Shown in pieces: positions 1 to 6,587 of a DNA stretch of 9,744 nt (positions are counted from its first letter, which is position 1; every line of letters starts with the position of its first letter). Made by a program: the position numbers and the translations under genes. The notes under the pieces are model-generated. The model was not told where the DNA came from. It saw only the letters and a program-made list of their open reading frames with translations, and did not search any database. This DNA is from Candidatus Latescibacterota bacterium (GTDB lineage Bacteria > JAAXHH01 > JABIQT01): NCBI GenBank assembly GCA_018667995.1, contig JABIQT010000651.1:1-9744 (forward strand). The letters run 5' to 3'.

Positions 1-2
1 CG

Positions 3-398
3 GCATTTCCGGGTCAGAAGGGATTCGTCGGAGGATCCATGGGCGATATATCCGTCATTTTAGAAGGCGTCGAATCTCCAGAATCCCGAATAGCTCTATA
101 CTCCACTGTTCACGGGGCCGGGCGTGTCATGAGTCGGACTGCCGCACGTGGAAAGGTGCATCGCAAGACGGGTCGTGTCGTGTCTGAAGGTGCGGTCACT
201 CAGAAAATGATGCAGGATTGGATCGACCGATGTGGTGTAGTACTACGGGGAGCCGGTACGGATGAATCCCCTCATTGCTACAAGCGGTTACCCAATGTCC
301 TAGCACAGCATGCGTCGAGCGTCAAGGTTTTGCACACACTCAATCCTATCGGGGTGGCTATGGCAGGCGACGATGAAGGTGACCTGTTCAGAAGCTGA
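3..398 (+). CDS. rtcB: RtcB-type RNA-splicing ligase, C-terminal part (5' end outside window)
   Basis: RtcB joins RNA 2',3'-cyclic phosphate (or 3'-phosphate) ends to 5'-OH ends, using GTP and Mn2+, in RNA repair or tRNA splicing. The frame is open from base 3 to the left edge and reads AFPGQKGFVGGSMGD, so the ATG at 39 is an internal methionine and not the start. The family's C-terminal landmarks are present in order: the GQKGFVGGSMGD block, YSTVHGAGRVMSRTAA (its His is the residue guanylylated in characterised RtcB proteins), GVVLRGAGTDESPHCYK, and the closing block with LHTLNPIGVAMAG. About 131 residues are visible, roughly the last third of a protein that is usually 400-480 aa. All visible motifs are intact, so the gene is probably functional. 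The end DDEGDLFRS differs slightly from the more common DEFDPYKD-like ending. The next item downstream is a decayed acetyltransferase, so the operon context is uninformative. Confidence 0.95.
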   Translation, partial: AFPGQKGFVGGSMGDISVILEGVESPESRIALYSTVHGAGRVMSRTAARGKVHRKTGRVVSEGAVTQKMMQDWIDRCGVVLRGAGTDESPHCYKRLPNVLAQHASSVKVLHTLNPIGVAMAGDDEGDLFRS

Positions 399-410
399 AT
401 GGGGTACGGC

Positions 411-969
411 ATGAACAGAGAGCTCGAAAGCATCCACGGCAATCCGCTAACAATACGGGAACTCTATGGCCATAACGCGAAGTCTCTGATAGCCTGCAAC
501 GAGACCGTTGTCCGTGAAACAGATTATCTTAATCTCGGAACGGATTAATTCGGGATCAACGAACTAGATGAGACTGAAATCCTTTAGAAGTCCCGTTTGG
601 TACCGAATAGCTTGTTTCTTCTCGCATATGAGATGAGGAAATCGTTGGATGTTTATCGTTCTCGAGTGGACTGCGCCCCTGATGCACAATGTGGATGAGT
701 TAGGTATCTCGGTGCGAAAATCGCGCTGGGGCCTTGGTATCGCGTCCGGACTCATAGACCGTCCCATCTCATCGGCTAAGTCCGGCGAGGTAACCAAGAA
801 AATCGGTTTGAAGGTACGTGAGGATAACCTTCGAGCGGTTAAGCTTTATAGACGGAAAGAATTCCTCATTGAGGGACGACCGTCCAAGGAAATGTGCGTC
901 GGAGGACCATACTATGACGAGCTACTGATGGGGATTGATCTTGACCTGGCGGCGAGCTCAAACGCCTGA
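411..969 (+). pseudogene. GNAT-family N-acetyltransferase pseudogene (two in-frame stops, two frameshifts)
   Basis: Read across three frames, this stretch reconstructs one GNAT acetyltransferase of about 185 aa. The ATG at 411 opens MNRELESIHGNPLTIREL and ends at a TAA (546-548). The same frame continues with FGINELDETEIL, meets a TAG (585-587), and continues with PNSLFLLAYE. Near 630-637 the frame changes to give EEIVGCLSFSSGLRP (635-679). Near 677-682 it changes again to LMHNVDELGISV and stays open to the TGA at 967-969. This order is the usual GNAT layout: IRE..DA..L at the N-terminus, F(L)VAE..G.IVGFLS in the middle, HV.ELGISV, an acetyl-CoA loop (RWGLGIAS), then LKVREDN.RAVKLYRR.EF..EG and a final YYDELLMGIDL. 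Four separate lesions within 560 bp argue for a decayed gene, not one sequencing error. The end overlaps the convergent ATPase gene by 12 bp. The substrate is unknown. Confidence 0.85.
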
Positions 970-1953
970 AAGGTCTAACTCTTCGCTGCGATGGCATGCC
1001 ACCAAGCCGAATCCCTGTTTCCTGAGACTGGGAACTTCTGTTCTGCAGACGTCAGTGGCATAGTTGCATCGTGGGTGGAAATGGCAGCCACTCGGAGGGT
1101 TGACTGGATTTGGTACGTCTCCTGCCAATCGTATTCTGGTTCTGCGGCTATGTATATTGGGATCAGCAACGGGTACAGCGGAGATCAAGGCCTCAGTATA
1201 GGGATGCATGGGGTTACTGAATAAGGATGATGTCATGGACATTTCAACGATTCGCCCCAGGTACATGACAGCTACCCGATCACTGATGTGCTTTACGACA
1301 CTTAGATCATGAGCGATAAAGATATAGGTCAGACCAAATGTTTCACGTAGTTCTGCCAGCAGATTCAGTATCTGCGCTTGAACCGATACATCCAGAGCGG
1401 ATACAGCTTCATCTGCCACGATGAGGTCTGGATGCAACGATAGTGCCCTGGCTATACCAATTCGCTGCCGCTGACCACCGCTGAACGCATGAGGGTAGCG
1501 CCGGGCATCTGCAGACCGCAAACCCACCGAACGAATCAGTGCGCTAACTCGTTCCTCGAGTTCTGATCCTGAACACAATCTATTGACCTTGAGTGGTTCC
1601 CCTACGATATCACCAACCGTCATCCTGGGGTTTAGAGAAGAGTTTGGATCCTGAAAGATCATCTGCATGCGAGCACGGAAAGGTCGCATCTGCTTACGAT
1701 TCAAAGTCAGAATATCAGTTCCAGCATCTCCGAAGAGAACGCTTCCTGCGGTTGCCTCGAGAATTCTCATCAAGCACCTTCCCGCAGTAGTTTTCCCACA
1801 TCCAGACTCCCCCACCAGGCCGAGAGTTTCCCCTTTATTCAGAGAAAACGAAATGCCATCAACAGCCTTCACATGGCCAACTGTCCTTCGGAGTATGCCA
1901 CGGCGAATGGGATAGTGCTTTGTTAGATCCTTTACCTCGACGATCGAAGTCAC
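958..1953 (-). CDS. Oligopeptide/dipeptide-type ABC transporter ATP-binding protein (DppF/OppF-like)
   Basis: This is a 331-aa nucleotide-binding subunit that would power an inner-membrane Dpp/Opp-type importer of peptides or, in some bacteria, oligosaccharides. Visible motifs: Walker A GESGCGKT (48-55), Q-loop [12 protein letters not shown] (Gln101), signature FSGGQ (157-161), Walker B IVADE (Glu182) followed by SALD, and the H-loop His215. The C-terminal oligopeptide-HPY domain carries [10 protein letters not shown] (247-256). Four Cys (290, 296, 303, 320) in GCHFHPRC...C...ACH form the conserved tail cluster that binds an Fe-S centre in some Dpp ATPases. The start is GTG, with GAGG about 10 nt upstream; no ATG fits as well. 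It lies 15 nt after the dehydratase stop, so the two are very likely co-transcribed. No permease, substrate-binding protein or DppD partner is in the window, so it is an orphan here. The family call is firm; the substrate is not known. Confidence 0.93.
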   Translation of the reverse strand: MTSIVEVKDLTKHYPIRRGILRRTVGHVKAVDGISFSLNKGETLGLVGESGCGKTTAGRCLMRILEATAGSVLFGDAGTDILTLNRKQMRPFRARMQMIFQDPNSSLNPRMTVGDIVGEPLKVNRLCSGSELEERVSALIRSVGLRSADARRYPHAFSGGQRQRIGIARALSLHPDLIVADEAVSALDVSVQAQILNLLAELRETFGLTYIFIAHDLSVVKHISDRVAVMYLGRIVEMSMTSSLFSNPMHPYTEALISAVPVADPNIHSRRTRIRLAGDVPNPVNPPSGCHFHPRCNYATDVCRTEVPSLRKQGFGLVACHRSEELDLSGV

Positions 1954-1968
1954 CTGATTCTATGCCTC

Positions 1969-3087
1969 TCACCAGTCCTGCACAGATCCGTCTTCACGGC
2001 GTAAATGTGGAGGTTCAGCCGGAATATGGGGATTGTCTGCCGCAAGCGATTCATCTATATCAATTCCAAGTCCCGGCGATCCTCCGCTGAACATGTAACC
2101 GTCTTCGATGTACCAATCGTATGAAACGATCTCGTCGATGATACCGTGGGGTGGGTTATGCTCCTGCACGGCACAGTTAGGTACAGATAGATTCAGGTGA
2201 AGCATGGCCGCCGTACTCACGGGGCTCGCGGTATAGTGTGTTGCCAGCTCCTGATAGTGGACTTCACCCATTACGGCGATCTTTTTGCCCTCCGTGATTC
2301 CGCCGCTATGACAGATGTCTACTCTGAGATAGTCGATCAACTCCTGCTCGATAAGCTCACGGAAGGCCCATTTGTGTGTAAGTTGCTCCCCCGTTCCAAT
2401 GGCTACATTCGTGTGTGATCTGAGGGTCGCGAACGAACCAGGATTCTCGGATCGAATCGGGTCCTCAACGTACATGGGACTTAGCGGTTCAATTGCATTG
2501 CAGAGCTCAACAGCTTGCATCGGGCTAAGCCTTGTATGCACTTCGAAGATGATCTCCGGTACCTCCCCAATAGCTTCACGTAATGCAGTAAAGTGATTGA
2601 TACCGTTGGAAATACCAATGCGAGCATTGAAGTTCACTTCGGGTATAATAGGTGAGATCCGCAGTACTTTCCAACCATCCTCGAGCATGGCCATACCAGT
2701 GTCGGCCAACTGCTCGGGTGATTTGCCGCCGCAGTGCCGGTAGAGTAGCACCTTATCACGCGCCGCACCGCCTAACAGCTTGTACGTGGGCACAGCCAGA
2801 GCCTTACCGTTTAGATCCCACAGCGCGATATCTACACCTGCGAGAGCCGATTGCATCACTGGTCCCCCGCGCCAGAAAGTGCCTCGAAAGATATCCTGCC
2901 AGATGAACTCGATTCGTGAAGGATCCTGACCCAGCAAAAGAGGTTTGAGGTGCTCCAGGGCCTCTACCACGGCCAGGTTTCTTCCGCTCAACGATGCTTC
3001 ACCTATTCCATAGATTCCCTCGTCCGTGACTATTTTTACATATACAAACTGAATGACAGGGATTACCCGCACCTCTGTGATCTTCAT
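1969..3087 (-). CDS. Mandelate racemase/muconate lactonizing family dehydratase (galactonate/mannonate dehydratase-like)
   Basis: This 372-aa cytoplasmic enolase-superfamily enzyme most likely removes water from a sugar acid to give a 2-keto-3-deoxy acid. It has the N-terminal capping domain (about 1-110, with GIGE at 27-30 and ALWDLNGKALAVPTYKLLGG) and a TIM barrel. Predicted Mg2+ ligands are Glu182 (EVH), Glu208 (YVEDP) and Glu234 (GEQ). Acid/base residues fitting the D-galactonate dehydratase pattern are His184, the Asp257/His284 dyad and Glu309 (QEH). Their spacing matches DgoD nearly residue for residue, but the first metal ligand is Glu where Asp is usual. The ATG is preceded by AGAGAGGT at about 7 nt. 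The gene comes first in a minus-strand pair with the Dpp-type ATPase, which suggests uptake plus catabolism of a sugar-derived compound. A candidate promoter and operator lie about 100 nt upstream. The exact substrate cannot be read from sequence. Confidence 0.9.
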   Translation of the reverse strand: MKITEVRVIPVIQFVYVKIVTDEGIYGIGEASLSGRNLAVVEALEHLKPLLLGQDPSRIEFIWQDIFRGTFWRGGPVMQSALAGVDIALWDLNGKALAVPTYKLLGGAARDKVLLYRHCGGKSPEQLADTGMAMLEDGWKVLRISPIIPEVNFNARIGISNGINHFTALREAIGEVPEIIFEVHTRLSPMQAVELCNAIEPLSPMYVEDPIRSENPGSFATLRSHTNVAIGTGEQLTHKWAFRELIEQELIDYLRVDICHSGGITEGKKIAVMGEVHYQELATHYTASPVSTAAMLHLNLSVPNCAVQEHNPPHGIIDEIVSYDWYIEDGYMFSGGSPGLGIDIDESLAADNPHIPAEPPHLRREDGSVQDW

Positions 3088-3165
3088 CGCAGCGACCTCT
3101 CTAATGTGGCGCTTGTAGCACGTAGTCCGAAATGGCTTGCGCCTATGTGTTTATCTGTAATTCAG

Positions 3166-3194
3166 AATGAAGATCAGTCGCCAATAAGTGTCAA
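3166..3194 (-). promoter_or_regulatory. Candidate sigma70-type promoter for the dehydratase/ATPase operon
   Basis: On the minus strand a perfect TTGACA (3194-3189) is followed after 17 nt by TTCATT (3171-3166), a weak -10 matching 3 of 6 consensus bases. It would give a leader of roughly 70-80 nt before the dehydratase ATG. The strong -35 and correct spacing support it; the poor -10 weakens it, and an activator could compensate. The -35 overlaps an interrupted palindrome described separately. Confidence 0.3.
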
Positions 3195-3210
3195 GACAAA
3201 CGTCCTTGAC
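3190..3210. promoter_or_regulatory. Interrupted palindrome GTCAAG-N9-CTTGAC, candidate operator
   Basis: Two perfect 6-bp inverted arms (3190-3195 and 3205-3210) are separated by 9 bp in the spacer between the divergent dehydratase and aminotransferase genes. The left arm overlaps the candidate minus-strand -35 box. The right arm contains TTGACC on the plus strand, itself -35-like. The size and position suit a dimeric regulator acting on one or both genes. No cognate regulator gene is in the window. Confidence 0.3.
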
Positions 3211-3292
3211 CGAATACAGAATTCATGACAGATTTATTTTAAAGGACCAATGGGTGTTGATTGTATCTGGACATGAAAGCAATTGAATATCC

Positions 3293-3312
3293 TACGAAAT
3301 CGAAGATTCGTA
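3293..3312. repeat. Interrupted palindrome TACGAA-N8-TTCGTA upstream of the aminotransferase
   Basis: Perfect 6-bp arms (3293-3298 and 3307-3312) flank an 8-bp centre, ending 37 nt before the aminotransferase ATG and about 22 nt before its Shine-Dalgarno sequence. It could be an operator or a small 5'-UTR hairpin. AT content is moderate and no good sigma70 promoter is obvious beside it, so the role is open. Confidence 0.3.
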
Positions 3313-3334
3313 TTGCAGTTTCCAATTCCCCCCA

Positions 3335-3342
3335 CAGGAGGC
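3335..3342 (+). promoter_or_regulatory. Ribosome-binding site of the aminotransferase (CAGGAGGC)
   Basis: A near-perfect Shine-Dalgarno sequence lies about 8 nt before the ATG at 3350. It fixes that codon as the start and keeps the complete Tat signal peptide in the product. Confidence 0.75.
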
Positions 3343-3349
3343 GTATGCC

Positions 3350-4585
3350 ATGGATTTTCTGAACCAGATTGACCTTTCCCGTCGCGGATTTATTAAGGGA
3401 ACAATTGGAGGCGGCGCCGCTCTGGCACTGAGCTCACAATTGGCCTTGGCTGAACAAGTTTTGACTGGGCGAAAGCCGACCATCGAGACGATCAAGGGTT
3501 CTGGTGTTGATCCGGGACTCGTGCGTATGAGTCTAAATGAAAACCCGCTGGGGCCGTCACCGATGGCCATCAAGGCGGTCGCAGATCATCTGTTTGAAAT
3601 GGGAAGATACGGTTCGCAGTCGCGTGATGTCACCCAGGCACTCGCGGATTTTGATGGAATCACACTACCCAAGCCGGAACGGGGTTCCCAGCAGAGCTTC
3701 TTTCGTAGTGCCCCCGGCCCAATCCTGATCACAGCGAGTTCCAGCCAGGCTCTCGGCCTACTGACGCTAGCGTATCTCAGTCGGAATGGCGGAGAGGTGA
3801 TCGAAGCGGAATTTGGATATGGACAGATCTCACGATCAGGCCAGTTTTACAAAGAGATTTTTGGTGTCGACGTAAACGCCATTATGGCGCCTATGACGCC
3901 GGGCTACAAACATGACTTGGATGGGATGGCTGCCGCCATCACGGACAAGACAACAATGGTCGTTATTACAAACCCGAATAACCCCACGGGTACGCTATTA
4001 TCCACTGAAGAAATCGAAGCGTTCGTAAAGAAAGTTCCAGAGAACGTCATTGTTGTCGTAGATGAGGCCTACATACACTTTGCGGAACAGGATATCATTC
4101 CATCGGCGATACCGCTTACGACCAAGTACGACAACATCGCCGTTGTCCGTACATTTTCGAAAGTCTACGCGATGCCCGCCATGAAACTGGGCTATTGTGT
4201 TTCGAGTCAGAAGATACAGACAGAAATGTTGAAGTACTTTACAGGCGGCTCGAGCATGCTGACGAACGTAGCTGGCGCCGCCGCCGTCCGTGACCTGGAT
4301 CATGTTCAGAGGTCGAGGCAGGTGGTATGGGACTTCAAGGCTCGGTGTTATGCTGAGTTCGAGAAAATGGGATGGGACTATGTGCCATCTCAAGGAACCT
4401 TCATAATGGTCAATATAGGACGGGAGTCTGCCCCCGTCGTCAGTGAGATGCGCAAACGTAAAGTCTGGATCAGCAGACGTCGTCAGGACGAGTTCAAAAA
4501 CTGGATCCGTGTCTCTGCGGGAACGGAACAGGAGACGGAGGTATTCCTCGATACGCTGAAGCAAGTAATGAGCGGTATGAGCTAG
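3350..4585 (+). CDS. Tat-exported PLP-dependent class I/II aminotransferase (HisC-like)
   Basis: This is a 411-aa fold-type I aminotransferase resembling histidinol-phosphate aminotransferases, but with an N-terminal twin-arginine signal. Residues 10-16 read SRRGFIK, followed by a hydrophobic stretch (17-31) and an ALA|EQ cleavage site after residue 34. The mature enzyme is therefore predicted to fold with PLP in the cytoplasm and act in the periplasm. Catalytic features: SLNENPLGPSP (61-71), NPNNPTG (208-214), DEAY (238-241), Schiff-base Lys271 in RTFSK, and Arg387 in IRVSAGT for the substrate carboxylate. The usual Arg of the LRIGY motif is Lys279 (MKLGY). About 20 extra residues at about 103-124 separate the N-terminal segment from the cofactor domain. 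The ATG has AGGAGG 8 nt upstream; another ATG at 3345 is out of frame. It is divergent from the dehydratase and closed by a strong terminator. Histidine biosynthesis is unlikely because of the export signal; the true substrate is unknown. Confidence 0.9.
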   Translation: MDFLNQIDLSRRGFIKGTIGGGAALALSSQLALAEQVLTGRKPTIETIKGSGVDPGLVRMSLNENPLGPSPMAIKAVADHLFEMGRYGSQSRDVTQALADFDGITLPKPERGSQQSFFRSAPGPILITASSSQALGLLTLAYLSRNGGEVIEAEFGYGQISRSGQFYKEIFGVDVNAIMAPMTPGYKHDLDGMAAAITDKTTMVVITNPNNPTGTLLSTEEIEAFVKKVPENVIVVVDEAYIHFAEQDIIPSAIPLTTKYDNIAVVRTFSKVYAMPAMKLGYCVSSQKIQTEMLKYFTGGSSMLTNVAGAAAVRDLDHVQRSRQVVWDFKARCYAEFEKMGWDYVPSQGTFIMVNIGRESAPVVSEMRKRKVWISRRRQDEFKNWIRVSAGTEQETEVFLDTLKQVMSGMS

Positions 4586-4606
4586 TCTCGCTCACGTCGC
4601 AAAACT

Positions 4607-4642
4607 AAAAACCGGCCGGAATACTAATCGGCCGGTTTTTTT
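4607..4642. terminator. Strong rho-independent terminator, probably bidirectional
   Basis: A perfect 12-bp stem (AAAAACCGGCCG at 4607-4618, CGGCCGGTTTTT at 4629-4640) with a 10-nt loop runs into a 7-T tract (4636-4642). It lies 21 nt after the aminotransferase stop. On the minus strand the same stem is followed by TTTTTAGTTTT, so it can also stop transcripts coming from the ABC-F gene. Confidence 0.93.
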
Positions 4643-4955
4643 ATTGTCCATATTAAATCGTTGTGGGAAAGTTTCAGCATCAAAGACATCAGATTGTCTG
4701 TGAGGTACCGTCGCTGTGATATTCTCTCGGCCATATCCCATCGAACCCCACCTATGCCATCAAGTCTGGCCCAGCCGACCTGACAGAACAGCCCCATACC
4801 CTCGTTCAGGTCGCACTCGCACGGCTTTACCATGTAACGTTATGTAACTGTGTGCCTCGGGTGCTAACTCAATCTCAGCCAGTGGCCTATTGGTGCTGTA
4901 TCTCGCTACCGACAGCTATCTTCAGTGTAACTCATGTCAATGATTCGATTGATTC
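4643..4955. other. Convergent intergenic spacer without a convincing gene
   Basis: About 310 bp lie between the terminator and the end of the ABC-F gene. The only open frame of note is a minus-strand 69-codon ORF (4624-4833) that starts without a Shine-Dalgarno sequence, ends inside the terminator hairpin and resembles no family I recognise. No tRNA-like cloverleaf, strong hairpin or repeat was seen. The spacer may be the 3' untranslated region of the minus-strand operon. Confidence 0.5.
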
Positions 4956-6584
4956 CTACCCGGCACTGTCCCCGTCCATGCCCTGCTGAGCATACCAGGT
5001 TGTCCAGTTTCCATCAACAGTCCGGAGCTGACCTGGTGCTTCAAAGACCAGCAAGCGATTCGCAATTGTATCTATGAAGAACCGATCGTGACTCGCCACG
5101 ACCACGGCACCTGGGAAATGTACCAACGCTCTCTCCATTGCCTGCGTGGCGGTGATGTCCAGGTGATTTGTGGGCTCATCAAGAACCACGACGGCAGCGC
5201 CGGAGAGCAGACATTGTGCCAGGGCAACGCGAGCCTTCTCGCCGCCGGAGAGCTCTCGAATCCTTCTCTGCAGGTCGAATTCTGAGAACCTTAGCAGGCT
5301 AAGAAATAGATTTACATGTTTTCGAGGGGCCGTTTCGGCCAGACCACGGACGTTCATATATCGTGTGATGGTTGCGTCCGGATCCAATCTGTCGAGAGCC
5401 TCATTGAAGTATGCAGGTTTCATCCCACCTTCCCAAACCACGCGACCTGAATCTGGCGCCTCGGTACGTGTGATTATTCTGATCAGAGTGGACTTGCCGA
5501 TCCCATTGGCTCCTACAATAGCAAGTCGGTCGCCTCTGTGGATTTCAAATGATAAGCTATCGAACAGCAGTTGGTCGTCGTATCGTTTCTTGACCTGATC
5601 AATCCGACATATGTTGTTGCTGACATAGAGACCGTCGTAGATCCGCGTAACAATCTTGTCTACAGGCCTGGGTGCTATCTGTTTCTTGATATTCGCCAAT
5701 TTGCGCTTTAGATGTTCAGAGGGGTTCTTCATGGCCTCGCGTCTGTCATTGATGGCTTCAGACTCAAAAACCAACAGGGCTTCTTCATGAAGAAACTGCT
5801 TCTCCTTCGCTCGAATCTTCCTGCATTTTTCGCGGATATAGAAATCGTATCCTCCTCCGTACGCCTGAAGATGGTAGTTTTCTATTTCCAGTATCGACGT
5901 AGCAGATTGTTCGAGAAAATGTCGATCATGCGATACCAGTATCACGCCGCCGCTGAAGTTTTTCAACCAATTTTCAAGCCAAGTCAATCCCTGCAAATCC
6001 AGAAAATTTGTGGGTTCGTCTAATAGAAGGATATCAGGTCGTTGCAGCAGAATTTGCGCGAGGGCCGCTCTGTTTCGCCAGCCGCCAGACAGTTCTCTGA
6101 CCGGACGAGAACGATGGAGGGCTGAAAATCCCAATTGGGATAGAACAGAATCGATCTGATTACGGTAGGTCCAACCGCCTTCACGGTCCATAACATCCAG
6201 CAGTCGCGCCTGCCTTGCCAATAGATCCTTTAACCGCCCATCCTCATATTCGTTTTGGGAGAGTTGCTCCCCTATTTCTGCCAGTTCAGATTCGGTTCTG
6301 TGGATATGTTGAAAGATCTCCTCGAGAATTAAGTCGATGGAGTCGTCCTCACTGAGTTCAGAAAACTGAGAGAAATAGCCGACATTGAGTCCATCGTCAA
6401 CTGATACGGTACCGCTATCCGGCAGCTCACATCCCAGAATCAGTCGGAGAAGCGTGGTTTTGCCTGATCCATTCTTTCCGATCAAGCCGATCTTTTCACC
6501 GTTTGATAGCCGAAAATAGGCCTCTCTGAGAATCACCTGTCCATCATAGCCTTTGGATACATTGTGAAGCCTGAGAAGACTCAT
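4956..6584 (-). CDS. ABC-F family ATPase (duplicated ABC domains, ribosome-associated type)
   Basis: This 542-aa soluble protein has two ABC ATPase domains and no membrane segment, the hallmark of ABC-F proteins that bind the ribosomal E site and rescue or regulate translation (EttA, Uup, YheS and antibiotic-protection relatives). Domain 1: Walker A GKNGSGKT (36-43), signature LSGGW (165-169), DEPTNFLD with Glu190, His219. Domain 2: Walker A GANGIGKS (358-365), signature LSGGE (445-449), DEPTNHLD with Glu470, His499. The linker (about 240-310) is highly charged and helical, with many Lys/Arg, as expected for the P-site-tRNA interaction motif. The C-terminus ends shortly after domain 2, without a long Uup-like coiled coil. 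The ATG lies 3 nt after the methyltransferase stop, with GAAGAAGGG as Shine-Dalgarno inside that gene, so the two are translationally coupled. Whether it is housekeeping or gives drug tolerance cannot be decided from sequence. Confidence 0.93.
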   Translation of the reverse strand: MSLLRLHNVSKGYDGQVILREAYFRLSNGEKIGLIGKNGSGKTTLLRLILGCELPDSGTVSVDDGLNVGYFSQFSELSEDDSIDLILEEIFQHIHRTESELAEIGEQLSQNEYEDGRLKDLLARQARLLDVMDREGGWTYRNQIDSVLSQLGFSALHRSRPVRELSGGWRNRAALAQILLQRPDILLLDEPTNFLDLQGLTWLENWLKNFSGGVILVSHDRHFLEQSATSILEIENYHLQAYGGGYDFYIREKCRKIRAKEKQFLHEEALLVFESEAINDRREAMKNPSEHLKRKLANIKKQIAPRPVDKIVTRIYDGLYVSNNICRIDQVKKRYDDQLLFDSLSFEIHRGDRLAIVGANGIGKSTLIRIITRTEAPDSGRVVWEGGMKPAYFNEALDRLDPDATITRYMNVRGLAETAPRKHVNLFLSLLRFSEFDLQRRIRELSGGEKARVALAQCLLSGAAVVVLDEPTNHLDITATQAMERALVHFPGAVVVASHDRFFIDTIANRLLVFEAPGQLRTVDGNWTTWYAQQGMDGDSAG

Positions 6585-6587
6585 GTC

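Noticed and set aside
39-398. RtcB reading frame starting at the ATG at 39
   Set aside because: This Met is inside the conserved GGSMGD motif and the frame is open upstream to the window edge, so the gene is 5'-truncated and does not start here.
564-797. Minus-strand 77-codon ORF opposite the GNAT pseudogene
   Set aside because: No family resemblance, and it lies antisense to a recognisable GNAT sequence.
3204-3239. Plus-strand promoter TTGACC with an AT-rich -10 for the aminotransferase
   Set aside because: At 17-nt spacing the -10 is CAGATT (3 of 6); better AT-rich hexamers need spacings of 19 nt or more. Too weak to list as a feature.
3998-4564. Minus-strand 188-codon ORF antisense to the aminotransferase
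   Set aside because: Long but composed of the complement of a well-supported coding gene, with no recognisable domain.
4624-4833. Minus-strand 69-codon ORF in the convergent spacer
   Set aside because: No Shine-Dalgarno sequence, no recognisable motif, and its end runs into the terminator hairpin. It cannot be excluded but is not supported.
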